In this document: one piece after another, positions 16,188 to 26,270 of the stretch | Numbering within the stretch: the stretch's first letter is position 1 | Layout of the letters: each line of letters opens with the position of its first letter | Assembly: GCF_000686805.1 (NCBI RefSeq) | Contig: NZ_JMLP01000005.1 | Location: 244,307-308,306, forward strand | Reading direction: 5' to 3' | DNA: 64,000 nt | Source of the DNA: Bacillus sp. UNC41MFS5 | GTDB taxonomy: Bacteria > Bacillota > Bacilli > Bacillales_B > DSM-18226 | Translations under genes and position numbers: made by a program | Notes under the pieces: model-generated | The model's database searches: none | Told to the model about the DNA's origin: nothing | The model's input: the letters and a program-made list of their open reading frames with translations, nothing else

Positions 16188-17213
16188 ATGAAAAAAAGGG
16201 AACCTGTGAAACGAATAGATAATATAGTCTTTTTTCCCGGAATTGAAAAAAGATTAACAGATAAAGGTCTCGAAAACCTTGAGAAGAAAAAATTTAAAGA
16301 AGCGATAAATTTATTGGAAGAAGCAAGAGAATATGACCCTGACAATGACGAAATTTTGATTGGGCTGGTTCTTGCGTATTTTGAAGCTTCTTCATTTCAA
16401 AAAGCGAAAGCACTCGCCAAGGAAATGCTCCATAAGGGGATTGGTGACTACCTCCAGATGGTCGACCTCTATTTGACCGTACTGATTCAACTCCATGAAT
16501 ATCAAGAAATCGTGTCAACCGTCGAAGCACTTTTAGAAGAAAAAGAGATTCCGCCAGAAAAACATGATCATTTCCTAACAATCCTTCAATTCAGTCGAAG
16601 GATGGCAGAGAATCGTCAACTAGATTTTGAGGAAATCGAACCAGAGGAAACAACGGCCCAAGAGTTAAACCTATTTGCGAATGGTAATCTAAACGAACAA
16701 ATGCTCCTCATTTCAAGCCTGGCAAAGAAAAATATTCGCCCGTACCTCCATGAAATTGCTGATTATTTAGAAGCGGAAGCAGGTCATCCATTTTTAAAAA
16801 CCATTCTCTTAACACTTTTAAAAGAGCAGGAAATTGATAGAGAACTTTTTATCAGGAAATTTGGCATGAAAAAGAAAGTTATTCCAACACAACTTCCCGA
16901 GGTTAGAGAAGAACCAAGAATGCGAGAGATAAAAGCGCTTGTAGAATCTCATCTGGAAAGCGAAAACCCTGGTCTTTTTGAAAACACGAGCGGAATGGTT
17001 GAACGTAATTTTTTTATAACCTACCCGTTTGAATTAGAGCCTGAGAGTACTCATGCTTGGGCCGCAGCCTTCCATCACTTGTCACAAGAGTATATGGGGA
17101 TGAATACGAGAGTAGATTTTCTTTCCAGCGAATACGGTGTTTCTGTGCGGGAAATAGAAGAAGCAATCACAAAAATTGAGGTAATTGAGAAAATTTCTTA
17201 TCCTAATATATAG
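16188..17213 (+). CDS. ysoA: Tetratricopeptide-repeat protein YsoA
   Basis: A 341-residue soluble protein of unknown role. The segment at residues 24-110 shows TPR spacing (GLENLEKKKFKEAINLLEEAREYDPDNDEILIGLVLAYFEASSFQKAKALAKEML), suggesting a helical protein-protein interaction scaffold; the C-terminal 180 residues are also helical but less clearly repeated. No signal peptide or membrane span is seen. Length and location between a tRNA gene and tig match B. subtilis YsoA. The ATG lies after a weak AAGGACGG site. Confidence 0.85.
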   Translation: MKKREPVKRIDNIVFFPGIEKRLTDKGLENLEKKKFKEAINLLEEAREYDPDNDEILIGLVLAYFEASSFQKAKALAKEMLHKGIGDYLQMVDLYLTVLIQLHEYQEIVSTVEALLEEKEIPPEKHDHFLTILQFSRRMAENRQLDFEEIEPEETTAQELNLFANGNLNEQMLLISSLAKKNIRPYLHEIADYLEAEAGHPFLKTILLTLLKEQEIDRELFIRKFGMKKKVIPTQLPEVREEPRMREIKALVESHLESENPGLFENTSGMVERNFFITYPFELEPESTHAWAAAFHHLSQEYMGMNTRVDFLSSEYGVSVREIEEAITKIEVIEKISYPNI

Positions 17214-17221
17214 GCTCGCTG

Positions 17222-17249
17222 TTGAAAGAAATCAATCCTATGTTATAAT
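17222..17249 (+). promoter_or_regulatory. Sigma-A promoter of tig
   Basis: TTGAAA and TATAAT are 16 bases apart, with an extra TGT giving an extended -10. This predicts strong expression and a leader of about 125 bases. Confidence 0.85.
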
Positions 17250-17381
17250 GTAGTGGTTGCATTGTGTAAAAAACTATATTTTACATTTAAAAAAAAGGAA
17301 ATTGGCTTAATAGAAAGTGATTTCCAAACTACTCAAATTCGTTACGAATGATATGAGAATAGATTGTTGGAGGGAAAATGT

Positions 17382-18659
17382 ATGTCAGCAAAATGGGAAA
17401 AGTTAGAAGGAAACCGTGGCGTTCTTACTGTTGAAGTAAGTGCGGACAAAGTAAACGAAGGTTTAAACGCGGCATTCCAAAAAGTAGTTAAGCAAGTTAA
17501 CGTTCCAGGATTCCGTAAAGGAAAAATGCCACGTCAAATGTTCGAAAAACGTTTTGGTGTAGAATCTCTTTATCAAGATGCATTAGATATCCTTCTTCCA
17601 GAAGCATATGGAAGCGCAATTGACGAAACTGGCATCGAGCCAATCGATCGTCCAGATATCGACATCGAGCAAATGGAAAAAGGCAAAGAGCTTATCTTCA
17701 AAGCTACTGTTCAAGTAAAGCCTGAAGTTACATTAGGTGAATACAAAGGCTTAGAAGTAGAAGCACTTGAAACAAACGTGACTGACGAAGATGTTGCTAA
17801 CGAATTAAAAACTCTTCAAGAGCGTCAAGCTGAGCTTGTTGTTAAAGAAGAAGGTACAGTAGAAAACGGCGATACAGCTGTTCTAGATTTCGAAGGATTC
17901 GTTGATGGCGTTGCTTTTGAAGGTGGAAAAGCTGAAAACCATTCACTTGAAATCGGTTCAGGATCATTCATCCCAGGTTTTGAAGAGCAATTAGTAGGAT
18001 TAGCTGCTGGTGAATCTAAAGACGTGGAAGTAACATTCCCTGAAGAATACCATGCTGCTGAACTTGCTGGTAAGCCTGCAGTATTCAAAGTAACAATTCA
18101 CGAAATTAAAGGAAAAGAACTTCCTGTATTAGATGACGAGTTTGCAAAAGATGTGGATGATGAAGTTGAAACATTAGATGCTCTTAAAGAGAAAATCAAA
18201 ACTCGTTTAGAAAACAGCAAAAAGCACGAAGCAGAACATCATTTACGTGATACTGTTGTTGAAAAAGCTGCTGCAAATACAGAAGTTGAAATTCCAGAAG
18301 TTATGGTTACCACCGAAGTTAACCGTATGCTTCAAGAATTCGAACAACGCCTACAAATGCAAGGAATGAATCTTGAACTTTACTTCCAATTCTCAGGTCA
18401 AGATGAAAATGCATTACGTGAGCAAATGAAAGAAGAAGCTGTAAACCGCGTACGTGTGAACTTAACACTAGAAGCGATTGCTAAGGCTGAAAACCTTGAA
18501 GTAACTGACGAAGATGTTAATGCGGAACTTGAAAACATGGCTGGCATGTACAACATGACTGTTGATAGCATTAAACAAGCTCTAGGCGGACTTGAAGGCA
18601 TCCAATCAGACCTTAAACTTAAAAAAGCAGTAGACTTTCTTGTTGAAAACAAGAAGTAA
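17382..18659 (+). CDS. tig: Trigger factor
   Basis: A ribosome-associated chaperone and peptidyl-prolyl isomerase that shelters nascent chains. The 425-residue protein has the ribosome-binding domain with the signature [17 protein letters not shown] (about 43-59), a central FKBP-type PPIase domain (about 160-245, [14 protein letters not shown]..) and a helical C-terminal chaperone domain. The ATG at 17382 follows GGAGGG; an in-frame ATG 18 bases earlier lies within that ribosome site. Codon use is strongly biased (many GAA, CGT, AAC), consistent with high expression. It is a single-gene unit upstream of clpX. Confidence 0.96.
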   Translation: MSAKWEKLEGNRGVLTVEVSADKVNEGLNAAFQKVVKQVNVPGFRKGKMPRQMFEKRFGVESLYQDALDILLPEAYGSAIDETGIEPIDRPDIDIEQMEKGKELIFKATVQVKPEVTLGEYKGLEVEALETNVTDEDVANELKTLQERQAELVVKEEGTVENGDTAVLDFEGFVDGVAFEGGKAENHSLEIGSGSFIPGFEEQLVGLAAGESKDVEVTFPEEYHAAELAGKPAVFKVTIHEIKGKELPVLDDEFAKDVDDEVETLDALKEKIKTRLENSKKHEAEHHLRDTVVEKAAANTEVEIPEVMVTTEVNRMLQEFEQRLQMQGMNLELYFQFSGQDENALREQMKEEAVNRVRVNLTLEAIAKAENLEVTDEDVNAELENMAGMYNMTVDSIKQALGGLEGIQSDLKLKKAVDFLVENKK

Positions 18660-18674
18660 TTAACTTGTTTCATG

Positions 18675-18706
18675 CAAGGCACGATATAAATCGTGCCTTG
18701 TTTTAT
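18675..18706 (+). terminator. Terminator after tig
   Basis: CAAGGCACGAT and ATCGTGCCTTG pair around a four-base loop, followed by TTTTAT. Confidence 0.85.
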
Positions 18707-18732
18707 ACATTTTTACAAATACATATTATAAT
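18704..18732 (+). promoter_or_regulatory. Candidate clpX promoter
   Basis: A perfect TATAAT (18727-18732) lies 17 bases after a weak TATACA. If used, the clpX leader would exceed 300 bases. The rest of the gap 18733-19050 holds an inverted repeat (ATCTTAACCA near 18770 with TGGTTAAGAT near 18838) and no gene that I can support. Confidence 0.4.
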
Positions 18733-19050
18733 AAGAAGTGGGAAGATTTTTAACAATGGGCAGGAAATCATCTTAACCAAGTCGAATTAAATATAAAATA
18801 ATTTCCAGTCAGCATTAAGATTTATTTTTACCATAATGGTTAAGATTAAAGAATACATAAGCGATTTAAAATGAATTACACAAACAAAGGGAAAACTATT
18901 TACCTTAAGCTTTTTATTTCCAGTCCATTGGCATTCTGTGTTACAATGCAACATACATACTATTCAATAATTAGAGAGAGACATGACTTTTGTTTGTGTT
19001 ATTCGCTGCTTCGTATAGGGTACTAACATGTTTTTAAGGGGTGAAAGGAT

Positions 19051-20310
19051 TTGTTTAAATTTAATGATGAAAAAGGTCAATTAAAGTGTTCCTTCTGTGG
19101 TAAAACACAGGACCAAGTTCGTAAATTGGTTGCCGGGCCTGGAGTTTACATATGTGACGAATGTATTGAACTTTGCACCGAAATCGTTGAGGAAGAACTT
19201 GGAACAGAAGAAGAAGTAGAATTTAAAGATGTGCCGAAGCCGAAGGAAATTTGTGAAATTCTTGATGAATATGTTATCGGTCAAGATCAAGCAAAAAAAT
19301 CACTTTCAGTGGCAGTATACAATCACTACAAGCGCATCAATTCCAATAGCAAAATTGATGATGTTGAACTTGCAAAGAGTAACATCTGTATGATTGGACC
19401 AACAGGAAGTGGTAAAACATTACTAGCCCAAACATTGGCTCGTATTTTGAATGTACCATTTGCAATTGCTGATGCGACTTCACTTACCGAAGCTGGATAT
19501 GTTGGGGAAGATGTTGAGAATATTTTATTAAAATTAATCCAATCTGCTGATTACGATGTAGAAAAGGCTGAAAAAGGGATTATTTATATTGATGAGATTG
19601 ATAAAATTGCCCGTAAATCAGAAAATCCGTCGATTACAAGAGATGTTTCTGGTGAAGGCGTTCAACAAGCTTTATTAAAAATTCTTGAAGGTACGGTTGC
19701 AAGTGTTCCGCCACAAGGTGGAAGAAAACACCCACATCAAGAATTTATCCAAATCGATACAACAAATATCCTCTTTATTTGCGGTGGAGCATTTGATGGA
19801 ATTGAACCAATTATTAAGCGCCGTTTAGGTCAAAAAGTAATTGGCTTTGGATCAGATATTAAGCAGCAGGAAGTTTCACAGAAGGAACTTTTATCAAAAG
19901 TATTACCAGAAGACTTACTTCGCTTTGGATTAATTCCAGAATTTATTGGCCGTCTTCCAGTGATTGCGAGCCTTGAGCAGTTAGATGAAGCAGCATTGAT
20001 TGAAATTTTAACAAAGCCAAAAAATGCGCTTGTTAAACAATATCAAAAAATGCTTGAAATCGACGACGTGGAGCTTCAATTCGAAGAGGGTGCTTTGACT
20101 GAAATTGCCAAAAAGGCAATTGAACGCAAAACAGGAGCGCGTGGTTTACGTTCCATCATTGAAGGAATTATGCTTGATGTCATGTTTGACCTTCCTTCCC
20201 GTGATGACATTACTAAGTGCGTCATTACTAAAGAAACAGTCATTAACAATGGTGTTCCAAAACTCTTATTAGAAGATGGAACCGTCGTTGCTGAAGAAAA
20301 ATCTGCATAA
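19051..20310 (+). CDS. clpX: ATP-dependent Clp protease ATP-binding subunit ClpX
   Basis: This AAA+ unfoldase feeds substrates to the ClpP peptidase. The 419-residue protein has the N-terminal zinc-binding domain with C13, C16, C35 and C38, Walker A GPTGSGKT (about 117-124), Walker [11 protein letters not shown], the [23 protein letters not shown] pore/sensor region, and the IGF loop (VIGFGSD, about 267) used to dock on ClpP. It starts at TTG 19051 after GGGGTGAAAGG, giving [13 protein letters not shown] as in B. subtilis. It lies between tig and lonB. Confidence 0.97.
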   Translation: MFKFNDEKGQLKCSFCGKTQDQVRKLVAGPGVYICDECIELCTEIVEEELGTEEEVEFKDVPKPKEICEILDEYVIGQDQAKKSLSVAVYNHYKRINSNSKIDDVELAKSNICMIGPTGSGKTLLAQTLARILNVPFAIADATSLTEAGYVGEDVENILLKLIQSADYDVEKAEKGIIYIDEIDKIARKSENPSITRDVSGEGVQQALLKILEGTVASVPPQGGRKHPHQEFIQIDTTNILFICGGAFDGIEPIIKRRLGQKVIGFGSDIKQQEVSQKELLSKVLPEDLLRFGLIPEFIGRLPVIASLEQLDEAALIEILTKPKNALVKQYQKMLEIDDVELQFEEGALTEIAKKAIERKTGARGLRSIIEGIMLDVMFDLPSRDDITKCVITKETVINNGVPKLLLEDGTVVAEEKSA

Positions 20311-20318
20311 GATTATTT

Positions 20319-20346
20319 AAGACTCGGCTTATAGCCGGGTCTTTTT
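20319..20346 (+). terminator. Terminator after clpX
   Basis: AAGACTCGGCT, loop TAT and AGCCGGGTCTT (one G-T pair), then TTTT. Confidence 0.85.
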
Positions 20347-20444
20347 AGTAATATCGGGTAATTTCTAGTTATTATCAGGTGTTTTTTCGAGTTATCATTG
20401 ATTTTTGAGGATAAACTTGAGGATTTTTCCTGGGAAAATCGTGC

Positions 20445-20549
20445 CAATCAGCGAATTTTCGTAATCAATCAGCGAATTTCACGGTCCAATCAGCGAATTT
20501 TGGCATTCAATCAGCGATTTTCCCCATTCAATCAGCGAATCCAATTTCC
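20445..20549 (+). repeat. Five-copy 21-bp phased TCAGCG array before lonB
   Basis: The core CAATCAGCGAATTTT begins at 20445, 20466, 20487, 20508 and 20529, so five copies follow at an exact 21-bp period; the last six bases of each unit vary. The spacing equals two turns of B-DNA. The array lies in the 350-base clpX-lonB gap, about 110 bases before lonB. A second five-copy array with the same ATCAGCG core lies before folC. The frame through it can be read as NQRI repeats, but no ribosome site supports translation. Confidence 0.85.
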
Positions 20550-20660
20550 CCCCTATCTCTCGAAACAGTTTCTTACGAATATGTGGTTTATTCCACCCCA
20601 CTGCAGGAAATACTTATTAATATATATTTAGTAAAAAGTTGAAGTGCAGGAGGGAAATGT

Positions 20661-22328
20661 ATGAGTTGGACGGGGATTGCCTTATTTATACAGCTATTCT
20701 TCGGAATCATAATTGGACTGTATTTTTGGAATTTGCTTAGGAATCAGCGTACACAAAAAGTATCCATTGATCGGGAATCCCGAAAGGAAATGGAACAACT
20801 TCGCAAAATGAGATCTATTTCACTTTCAGAACCATTAGCTGAAAAAGTACGGCCTTCAAGCTTTCAAGATATTGTCGGCCAAGAAGATGGAATCAAATCA
20901 TTAAAAGCGGCACTATGTGGACCAAATCCCCAGCATGTAATCATTTATGGACCGCCTGGAATTGGAAAAACAGCAGCTGCACGCCTTGTTTTAGAAGAAG
21001 CGAAAAAAAATCGTAAGTCACCTTTTAAACCTGAATCTGTTTTTATCGAACTAGATGCAACGACCGCACGATTTGATGAAAGAGGAATTGCCGATCCGTT
21101 AATCGGTTCTGTACATGACCCCATCTATCAAGGAGCAGGTGCCATGGGACAAGCAGGAATTCCGCAGCCAAAGCAAGGGGCGGTGACCAATGCTCATGGC
21201 GGGGTTCTTTTTATTGATGAAATCGGAGAATTGCATCCGATTCAAATGAATAAGCTCTTAAAGGTATTAGAGGATCGGAAGGTTTTCCTTGAAAGTGCGT
21301 ATTACCATGAGGAAAATAACCAAATCCCAACCCATATCCATGATATTTTTAAAAATGGCCTACCAGCTGACTTTCGTTTAATTGGGGCTACGACAAGGAC
21401 ACCAAGTGAAATTCCCCCTGCGATTCGGTCGCGCTGTATGGAGGTATTCTTTCGGGATTTAACCCAAGAAGAAATCGTTGAAATTGCGAATAAGGCTGCC
21501 CAAAAAGTGAACCTAGAAATCAACGAAACAGGCGTAAATACACTATCGAACTATGCAAGGAATGGGCGCGAAACAGTGAATTTGATTCAAATTGCGGCAG
21601 GACTTGCGATAACGGAAGAACGTAATTATATCAAGGATGAAGATATTGAGTGGGTCATCCATGCGAGCCAGATGTCACCAAGAATGGAACGTAAGATTAA
21701 TGATTTATCCCATGTGGGTCTTGTTAATGGCTTGGCGGTTTATGGGCCGAACTCAGGTGCGCTGTTAGAAATTGAAGTAACCGTTATCCCTGCTAAAGAT
21801 AAAGGGACAATTAATATCACAGGTATTGTTGATGAAGAAAGTATCGGCGGACAAGGCAAATCGATTCGCCGGAAAAGTATGGCGCGAGGTTCCATTGAAA
21901 ATGTTATTACCGTGTTACGATCAATGGGTGTCCCAGCCAATGACTTTGATATCCATGTGAATTTCCCAGGCGGTGTGCCAATCGACGGCCCATCGGCAGG
22001 AATTGCTATGGCCACGGGGATTTATTCAGCTATTTATAAAATTCCAATTGACAACACGGTTGCCATGACGGGAGAAATTAGTATCCATGGAAATGTCAAA
22101 CCGATTGGCGGGGTGTATCCAAAGGTAAAAGCTGCGAAAAAAGCAGGCGCCAAAACAGTGATCATTCCAGAGGAAAACATGCAAACTATTTTAAATGAGA
22201 TTGATGGGATAAAAATTGTTCCAGTTTCCCACCTACATGAAGTATTCGAGATTGCGCTAGTAAATGATTATCAAAAAATGGATGCTATTCCTGCATCGAT
22301 TGAGCTATCTAAAAAAGAGAGTATCTAA
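20661..22328 (+). CDS. lonB: ATP-dependent protease LonB
   Basis: A membrane-attached Lon-type protease that in B. subtilis is made mainly in the forespore under sigma-F. The 555-residue protein starts with one hydrophobic segment (about 5-24), then an AAA+ domain with Walker A GPPGIGKT (97-104) and Walker B VLFIDEIGEL, and a C-terminal Lon protease domain with the catalytic serine in DGPSAGI and the partner lysine in the later KVKAAKKAGA region. It lacks the large Lon N-domain, which sets it apart from LonA next door. The ATG follows GCAGGAGGGAAATGT. Confidence 0.95.
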   Translation: MSWTGIALFIQLFFGIIIGLYFWNLLRNQRTQKVSIDRESRKEMEQLRKMRSISLSEPLAEKVRPSSFQDIVGQEDGIKSLKAALCGPNPQHVIIYGPPGIGKTAAARLVLEEAKKNRKSPFKPESVFIELDATTARFDERGIADPLIGSVHDPIYQGAGAMGQAGIPQPKQGAVTNAHGGVLFIDEIGELHPIQMNKLLKVLEDRKVFLESAYYHEENNQIPTHIHDIFKNGLPADFRLIGATTRTPSEIPPAIRSRCMEVFFRDLTQEEIVEIANKAAQKVNLEINETGVNTLSNYARNGRETVNLIQIAAGLAITEERNYIKDEDIEWVIHASQMSPRMERKINDLSHVGLVNGLAVYGPNSGALLEIEVTVIPAKDKGTINITGIVDEESIGGQGKSIRRKSMARGSIENVITVLRSMGVPANDFDIHVNFPGGVPIDGPSAGIAMATGIYSAIYKIPIDNTVAMTGEISIHGNVKPIGGVYPKVKAAKKAGAKTVIIPEENMQTILNEIDGIKIVPVSHLHEVFEIALVNDYQKMDAIPASIELSKKESI

Positions 22329-22330
22329 TG

Positions 22331-22374
22331 AAAAACTTCGGTTTGTGGCTCCAAAGACAAACCGAAGTTTTTTT
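22331..22374 (+). terminator. Terminator after lonB
   Basis: AAAACTTCGGTTTGT and ACAAACCGAAGTTTT form a 15-pair stem followed by TTTT. Confidence 0.9.
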
Positions 22375-22479
22375 GCCTATTTTATCAAAAGTTTTCTACC
22401 ATGTTTATAGAAAGAATTCGGAATGATTGGGGAAAATAAACGTATGCTGAATAGAGAAATCACCTGCATTCTCTAAAAA

Positions 22480-22508
22480 TAGACACTTAAAAATAAATAG
22501 GATAGAAT
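22480..22508 (+). promoter_or_regulatory. Sigma-A promoter of lonA
   Basis: TAGACA and TAGAAT are each 5/6 matches with a 17-base spacer, 60 bases before the lonA start. Confidence 0.7.
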
Positions 22509-22568
22509 TGTACAAAGACCATTCTGATTTTGTAGTGAAAAATTGTTTGCATGTGGAGGTGCAGTAAT

Positions 22569-24896
22569 TTGACGAAAAAGAACGAATTGATCGTCCCCCT
22601 CCTGCCGCTTCGAGGATTGCTCGTCTATCCGACCATGGTCCTGCATTTAGATGTTGGACGTGAAAGATCTGTACAAGCACTTGAAAAAGCAATGGTAGAT
22701 GACCATTTAATTTTCTTAACCACTCAAAAGGAGGTTTCAATTGATGACCCTTCTGAAGAGGATTTATACACGATAGGAACATTAACAAAAGTAAAACAAA
22801 TGCTTAAACTGCCAAACGGCACGATAAGAGTATTGGTAGAAGGATTAAATCGTGGGGAAATCACTTCATTTCATGATGAAGAAGACTACTATGCGGTTAC
22901 AATCATTACCTACGATGACCCAGAAACAAAGGATGTCGAAGATCAAGCCCTAATGAGAACCATGCTTGACTATTTCGAACAATACATAAAATTATCGAAG
23001 AAGATTTCTGCAGAGACCTATGCATCTGTTGCAGATATTGAAGAGCCTGGCAGAATGGCAGATATCATTTCCTCTCACTTACCAATTAAGTTGAAGGAAA
23101 AGCAGGAAATCCTGGAAACAACGGATATCAAAGAAAGAGTGAACAAAGTAATTGATATCATTCATAACGAAAAAGAAGTTTTGAATTTAGAGAAAAAGAT
23201 TGGTCAGCGTGTCAAGCGTTCAATGGAACGGACACAAAAAGAGTATTATTTACGTGAGCAAATGAAAGCGATACAAAAGGAACTAGGCGATAAAGAGGGC
23301 AAAACCGGTGAAATTTCCGAGCTTACCAAAAAAATTGAGCAAGCAGGCATGCCTGAACATGTGCTAAAAGCTGCACAAAAGGAACTAGATCGATATGAGA
23401 AGGTTCCGTCTAGTTCAGCAGAAAGTGCTGTGATTCGAAACTACATCGATTGGCTTATTTCTCTTCCTTGGTCGAATAAAACGGAGGATGACATTGACAT
23501 TAGCCGTTCTGAAAAAATCTTAAATCAGGACCATTATGGTCTTGAAAAGGTAAAGGAACGTGTCCTCGAATATTTGGCAGTTCAAAAGCTGACCAATTCG
23601 TTAAAAGGACCAATCCTTTGTCTAGCAGGGCCTCCAGGGGTTGGTAAAACAAGTCTAGCTCGCTCCATTGCGACGTCACTCAACCGTCATTTTGTTCGTG
23701 TATCACTTGGCGGTGTGCGTGATGAATCCGAAATTCGCGGACATCGCAGGACCTATGTGGGTGCGATGCCAGGGCGAATCATCCAAGGAATGAAAAAAGC
23801 AGGAACAATTAACCCTGTCTTTTTACTCGATGAAATTGATAAAATGTCCAGTGATTTCCGCGGGGATCCTTCAAGTGCCATGCTGGAAGTTCTAGACCCA
23901 GAACAAAATAGTAATTTTAGTGACCATTATATAGAAGAAACCTATGATCTCTCTAAGGTCATGTTTATCGCAACGGCCAACAACCTATCAACCATTCCTG
24001 GACCGTTATTAGACAGAATGGAAATTATCACAATTGCCGGCTACACTGAGCTTGAAAAGGTTCATATTTGTAGAGATCATTTGCTTCCAAAACAAATGAA
24101 AGAAAATGGTCTTTCCAAAGGAGTTCTTCAAGTCCGCGATGATGCGATTCTAAAAGTCGTTCGTTATTACACACGGGAAGCTGGTGTTCGAAGTTTAGAA
24201 CGTCAAATGGCTACTCTTTGCCGTAAAACCGCAAAAATTATTGTTTCCGGTGAAAAGAAGCGCGTCATCATTACCGAAAAAAATATCGAAGAGTTTTTAG
24301 GAAAAACAAGATTCCATTATGGAATGGCAGAAAGCGAAGATCAGGTAGGAGTAGCAACTGGGTTAGCCTATACAACTGTGGGTGGAGACACACTCCAGAT
24401 TGAAGTATCTTTAGCCCCTGGTAAAGGGAAACTTGTATTAACCGGGAAGCTTGGCGACGTCATGAAGGAATCCGCGCAAGCTGCGTTTAGTTATATTCGT
24501 TCTAAAGCGGAAGAACTAGGAATTGAAGAAGACTTCCATGAAAAATATGATATCCATATTCATGTTCCTGAAGGTGCCGTTCCAAAAGATGGACCATCGG
24601 CAGGAATTACCATGGCAACAGCACTGGTATCCGCATTGTCCGGCAGACCAATCCGCCGCGAAGTTGGGATGACAGGAGAGATTACGTTAAGAGGAAGAGT
24701 CCTTCCGATTGGCGGTTTGAAAGAAAAGACGCTTAGCGCCCATCGTGCTGGCTTAACGAAGATTATTCTTCCAAAAGATAATGAAAAGGATATTGATGAT
24801 ATCCCAGAAAGTGTTAGGAATGAACTAGATTTTGTCCTTGTTTCCCATGTGGATGAAGTCTTGAGGCATGCCCTTTTGAAAGGTGAAGTACAATGA
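22569..24896 (+). CDS. lonA: ATP-dependent protease La (LonA)
   Basis: A cytoplasmic AAA+ serine protease that degrades misfolded and regulatory proteins. The 775-residue protein has the substrate-binding LAN domain ([21 protein letters not shown] onward, about 10-205), a coiled segment, Walker A GPPGVGKT (about 353-360), Walker [11 protein letters not shown] and the protease domain with [10 protein letters not shown] holding the catalytic serine (about 677). Start chosen: TTG 22569, eight bases after GGAGGT, giving [16 protein letters not shown]; the ATG at 22551 lies before that ribosome site. It overlaps ysxC by four bases. Confidence 0.96.
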   Translation: MTKKNELIVPLLPLRGLLVYPTMVLHLDVGRERSVQALEKAMVDDHLIFLTTQKEVSIDDPSEEDLYTIGTLTKVKQMLKLPNGTIRVLVEGLNRGEITSFHDEEDYYAVTIITYDDPETKDVEDQALMRTMLDYFEQYIKLSKKISAETYASVADIEEPGRMADIISSHLPIKLKEKQEILETTDIKERVNKVIDIIHNEKEVLNLEKKIGQRVKRSMERTQKEYYLREQMKAIQKELGDKEGKTGEISELTKKIEQAGMPEHVLKAAQKELDRYEKVPSSSAESAVIRNYIDWLISLPWSNKTEDDIDISRSEKILNQDHYGLEKVKERVLEYLAVQKLTNSLKGPILCLAGPPGVGKTSLARSIATSLNRHFVRVSLGGVRDESEIRGHRRTYVGAMPGRIIQGMKKAGTINPVFLLDEIDKMSSDFRGDPSSAMLEVLDPEQNSNFSDHYIEETYDLSKVMFIATANNLSTIPGPLLDRMEIITIAGYTELEKVHICRDHLLPKQMKENGLSKGVLQVRDDAILKVVRYYTREAGVRSLERQMATLCRKTAKIIVSGEKKRVIITEKNIEEFLGKTRFHYGMAESEDQVGVATGLAYTTVGGDTLQIEVSLAPGKGKLVLTGKLGDVMKESAQAAFSYIRSKAEELGIEEDFHEKYDIHIHVPEGAVPKDGPSAGITMATALVSALSGRPIRREVGMTGEITLRGRVLPIGGLKEKTLSAHRAGLTKIILPKDNEKDIDDIPESVRNELDFVLVSHVDEVLRHALLKGEVQ

Positions 24897-25474
24897 AAGT
24901 AGTCAGTTCAGAAATAGTCATCAGTGCCGTAAAGCCAGAACAATATCCAGAAACAGAGTTACCTGAATTTGCGCTTGCCGGTCGTTCCAATGTTGGTAAA
25001 TCTTCTTTTATCAATAAAATGCTCAATCGAAAAGGTTTGGCAAGAATTTCCTCCAAGCCAGGAAAAACACAAACGCTTAATTTCTATTTAATAAATGAAA
25101 TGCTCCATTTTGTGGATGTTCCAGGTTATGGATACGCGAAGGTGTCAAAATCAGAGCGGGCAGCCTGGGGGAAAATGATCGAAACCTATTTTACATCACG
25201 TGAGCAACTAAGAGCAGCAGTGCAAATTGTTGACCTCAGACATCCACCATCGAAGGATGATGTGATGATGTATGATTTTTTAAAGCATTATGAAATCCCT
25301 TGTATTATCATCGCAACAAAGGCGGATAAAATTCCAAAGGGAAAATGGCAAAAGCATTTAAAGGTTGTCCGAGAGACATTAGACCTTGATAAAAATGACC
25401 AAATGATTCTTTTCTCCTCTGAAACTGGACTTGGAAAAGATGAAGCATGGTCGGCACTTAAGAGCTATATGTAA
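24893..25474 (+). CDS. ysxC: Ribosome biogenesis GTPase YsxC/EngB
   Basis: An essential small GTPase that helps assemble the 50S ribosomal subunit. In 193 residues all G motifs are visible: G1 [13 protein letters not shown] (about 28-40), G2 in [14 protein letters not shown]3 [10 protein letters not shown] (about 75-84), G4 TKADKIPKG (about 142-150) and G5 [11 protein letters not shown]. The ATG overlaps the lonA stop, so the two are co-transcribed, and translation is probably coupled. Confidence 0.96.
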   Translation: MKVVSSEIVISAVKPEQYPETELPEFALAGRSNVGKSSFINKMLNRKGLARISSKPGKTQTLNFYLINEMLHFVDVPGYGYAKVSKSERAAWGKMIETYFTSREQLRAAVQIVDLRHPPSKDDVMMYDFLKHYEIPCIIIATKADKIPKGKWQKHLKVVRETLDLDKNDQMILFSSETGLGKDEAWSALKSYM

Positions 25475-25481
25475 AAAAGAA

Positions 25482-25513
25482 ACGCCTGGCATTTGCGCCA
25501 GGCGTCATTTTTT
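25482..25513. terminator. Terminator between ysxC and convergent membrane gene
   Basis: ACGCCTGGC, loop ATTTGC and GCCAGGCGT, then CATTTTTTCTT. It overlaps the stop codon of the convergent gene. Confidence 0.85.
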
Positions 25514-25993
25514 CTTCTTAAGTAAGAAATAAATACCCACAACAATAAGCAGGGCAGGCCAAAACTTCCACACTAAACTCATTCCGTTTTGGAGTAAATC
25601 AAAATATGCTGTAATTTTATCATAAAATAAGAGAAGAACAGCTAAAATAAGAAAAAGGAATGCTTGGAATAAACCAGAATTCGTCTTTTGAAAGCGCAGG
25701 AAAAACCCTACAGAAATAATTAATATTAGCATTCCAATCGTGTTACTTGGCCAAAAGGACATCTTGCCGACCAGATGAAAATGGAGTCCAAAGCCAGCCA
25801 TAATGACCCCTGGAAGAATTGCCTCATAGTCATTTGCAGAATACCCCTGACCTAAAAAAGCAATTCCGACAATAATCAGTAGGGTCGGCCATGTGAAAAA
25901 TTGTTGAAAAATAGTTATGCCGGTTTGCTGCAACAGAAAGTAAGCACCAAAGCCGATGAGAATGATCCCAGGAAAAATTCGTTGATTCTTCAT
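25505..25993 (-). CDS. LiaF transmembrane-like membrane protein
   Basis: A 162-residue protein from the chosen start, made of paired hydrophobic segments: GIILIGFGAYFLLQQTGI, FTWPTLLIIVGIAFLGQG, ILPGVIMAGFGLHFHLVG, NTIGMLILIISVGFFLR, a fifth, and WPALLIVVGIYFLLKKKK. The recurring WP-x-LLI-x-VG-I pattern is typical of the LiaI-LiaF-like/DUF5668 transmembrane module. No LiaF-type C-terminal domain follows, so a role in envelope-stress sensing is only a guess. Start is uncertain: ATG 25993 gives a standard N-terminus, while in-frame ATGs extend to 26086. B. subtilis has no gene at this spot. Confidence 0.65.
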   Translation of the reverse strand: MKNQRIFPGIILIGFGAYFLLQQTGITIFQQFFTWPTLLIIVGIAFLGQGYSANDYEAILPGVIMAGFGLHFHLVGKMSFWPSNTIGMLILIISVGFFLRFQKTNSGLFQAFLFLILAVLLLFYDKITAYFDLLQNGMSLVWKFWPALLIVVGIYFLLKKKK

Positions 25994-26218
25994 TAAAAAC
26001 ACCACACTTCCAGTAAGGTTCTCTTGAATCTTGTCCATTTTTTTGGTACTGTACATAAGGAAGTATTTTAAAAAAACATTTATCATGATTAAGAAAATCT
26101 AAAGGAAAGGCTGCTAAACTGTTCCAAGTGGATTGGTTATCAGCGACTTTACTTTAATATATTACCATATAGTTTCGTTTTCTGTTCACATTTTACGAGC
26201 AAAAGTCGAAATTGCTCA

Positions 26219-26235
26219 TGATATAATCATACTAG
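26219..26235 (+). promoter_or_regulatory. hem operon promoter with PerR-box-like site
   Basis: TGATATAAT is an extended -10 with a perfect TATAAT (26222-26227). Overlapping it, ATATAATCATACTAG (26221-26235) matches 10 of the 14 defined positions of the PerR box TTATAATNATTATAA. B. subtilis hemA is a PerR-repressed, peroxide-inducible operon, so the overlap is meaningful, but binding is inferred. Confidence 0.55.
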
Positions 26236-26270
26236 CTAAGTTGTAATATCTATTGGGGGTGTCCTTACAA

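Noticed and set aside
20445..20549. CRISPR-like appearance of the repeat array
   Set aside because: Repeats are too short, the linkers are only about 6 bases, and no cas genes are present.
20398..20631. A 77-codon open frame through the first 21-bp array, reading as tandem NQRI units
   Set aside because: It has no ribosome site. The periodicity of 21 bp automatically keeps one frame open, and the second array has a 20-bp step and a stop codon, so coding is not what is conserved.
22405..22788. A 127-codon minus-strand frame over the lonA start
   Set aside because: It has no ribosome site, low plausibility of composition, and is antisense to the conserved lonA coding frame.
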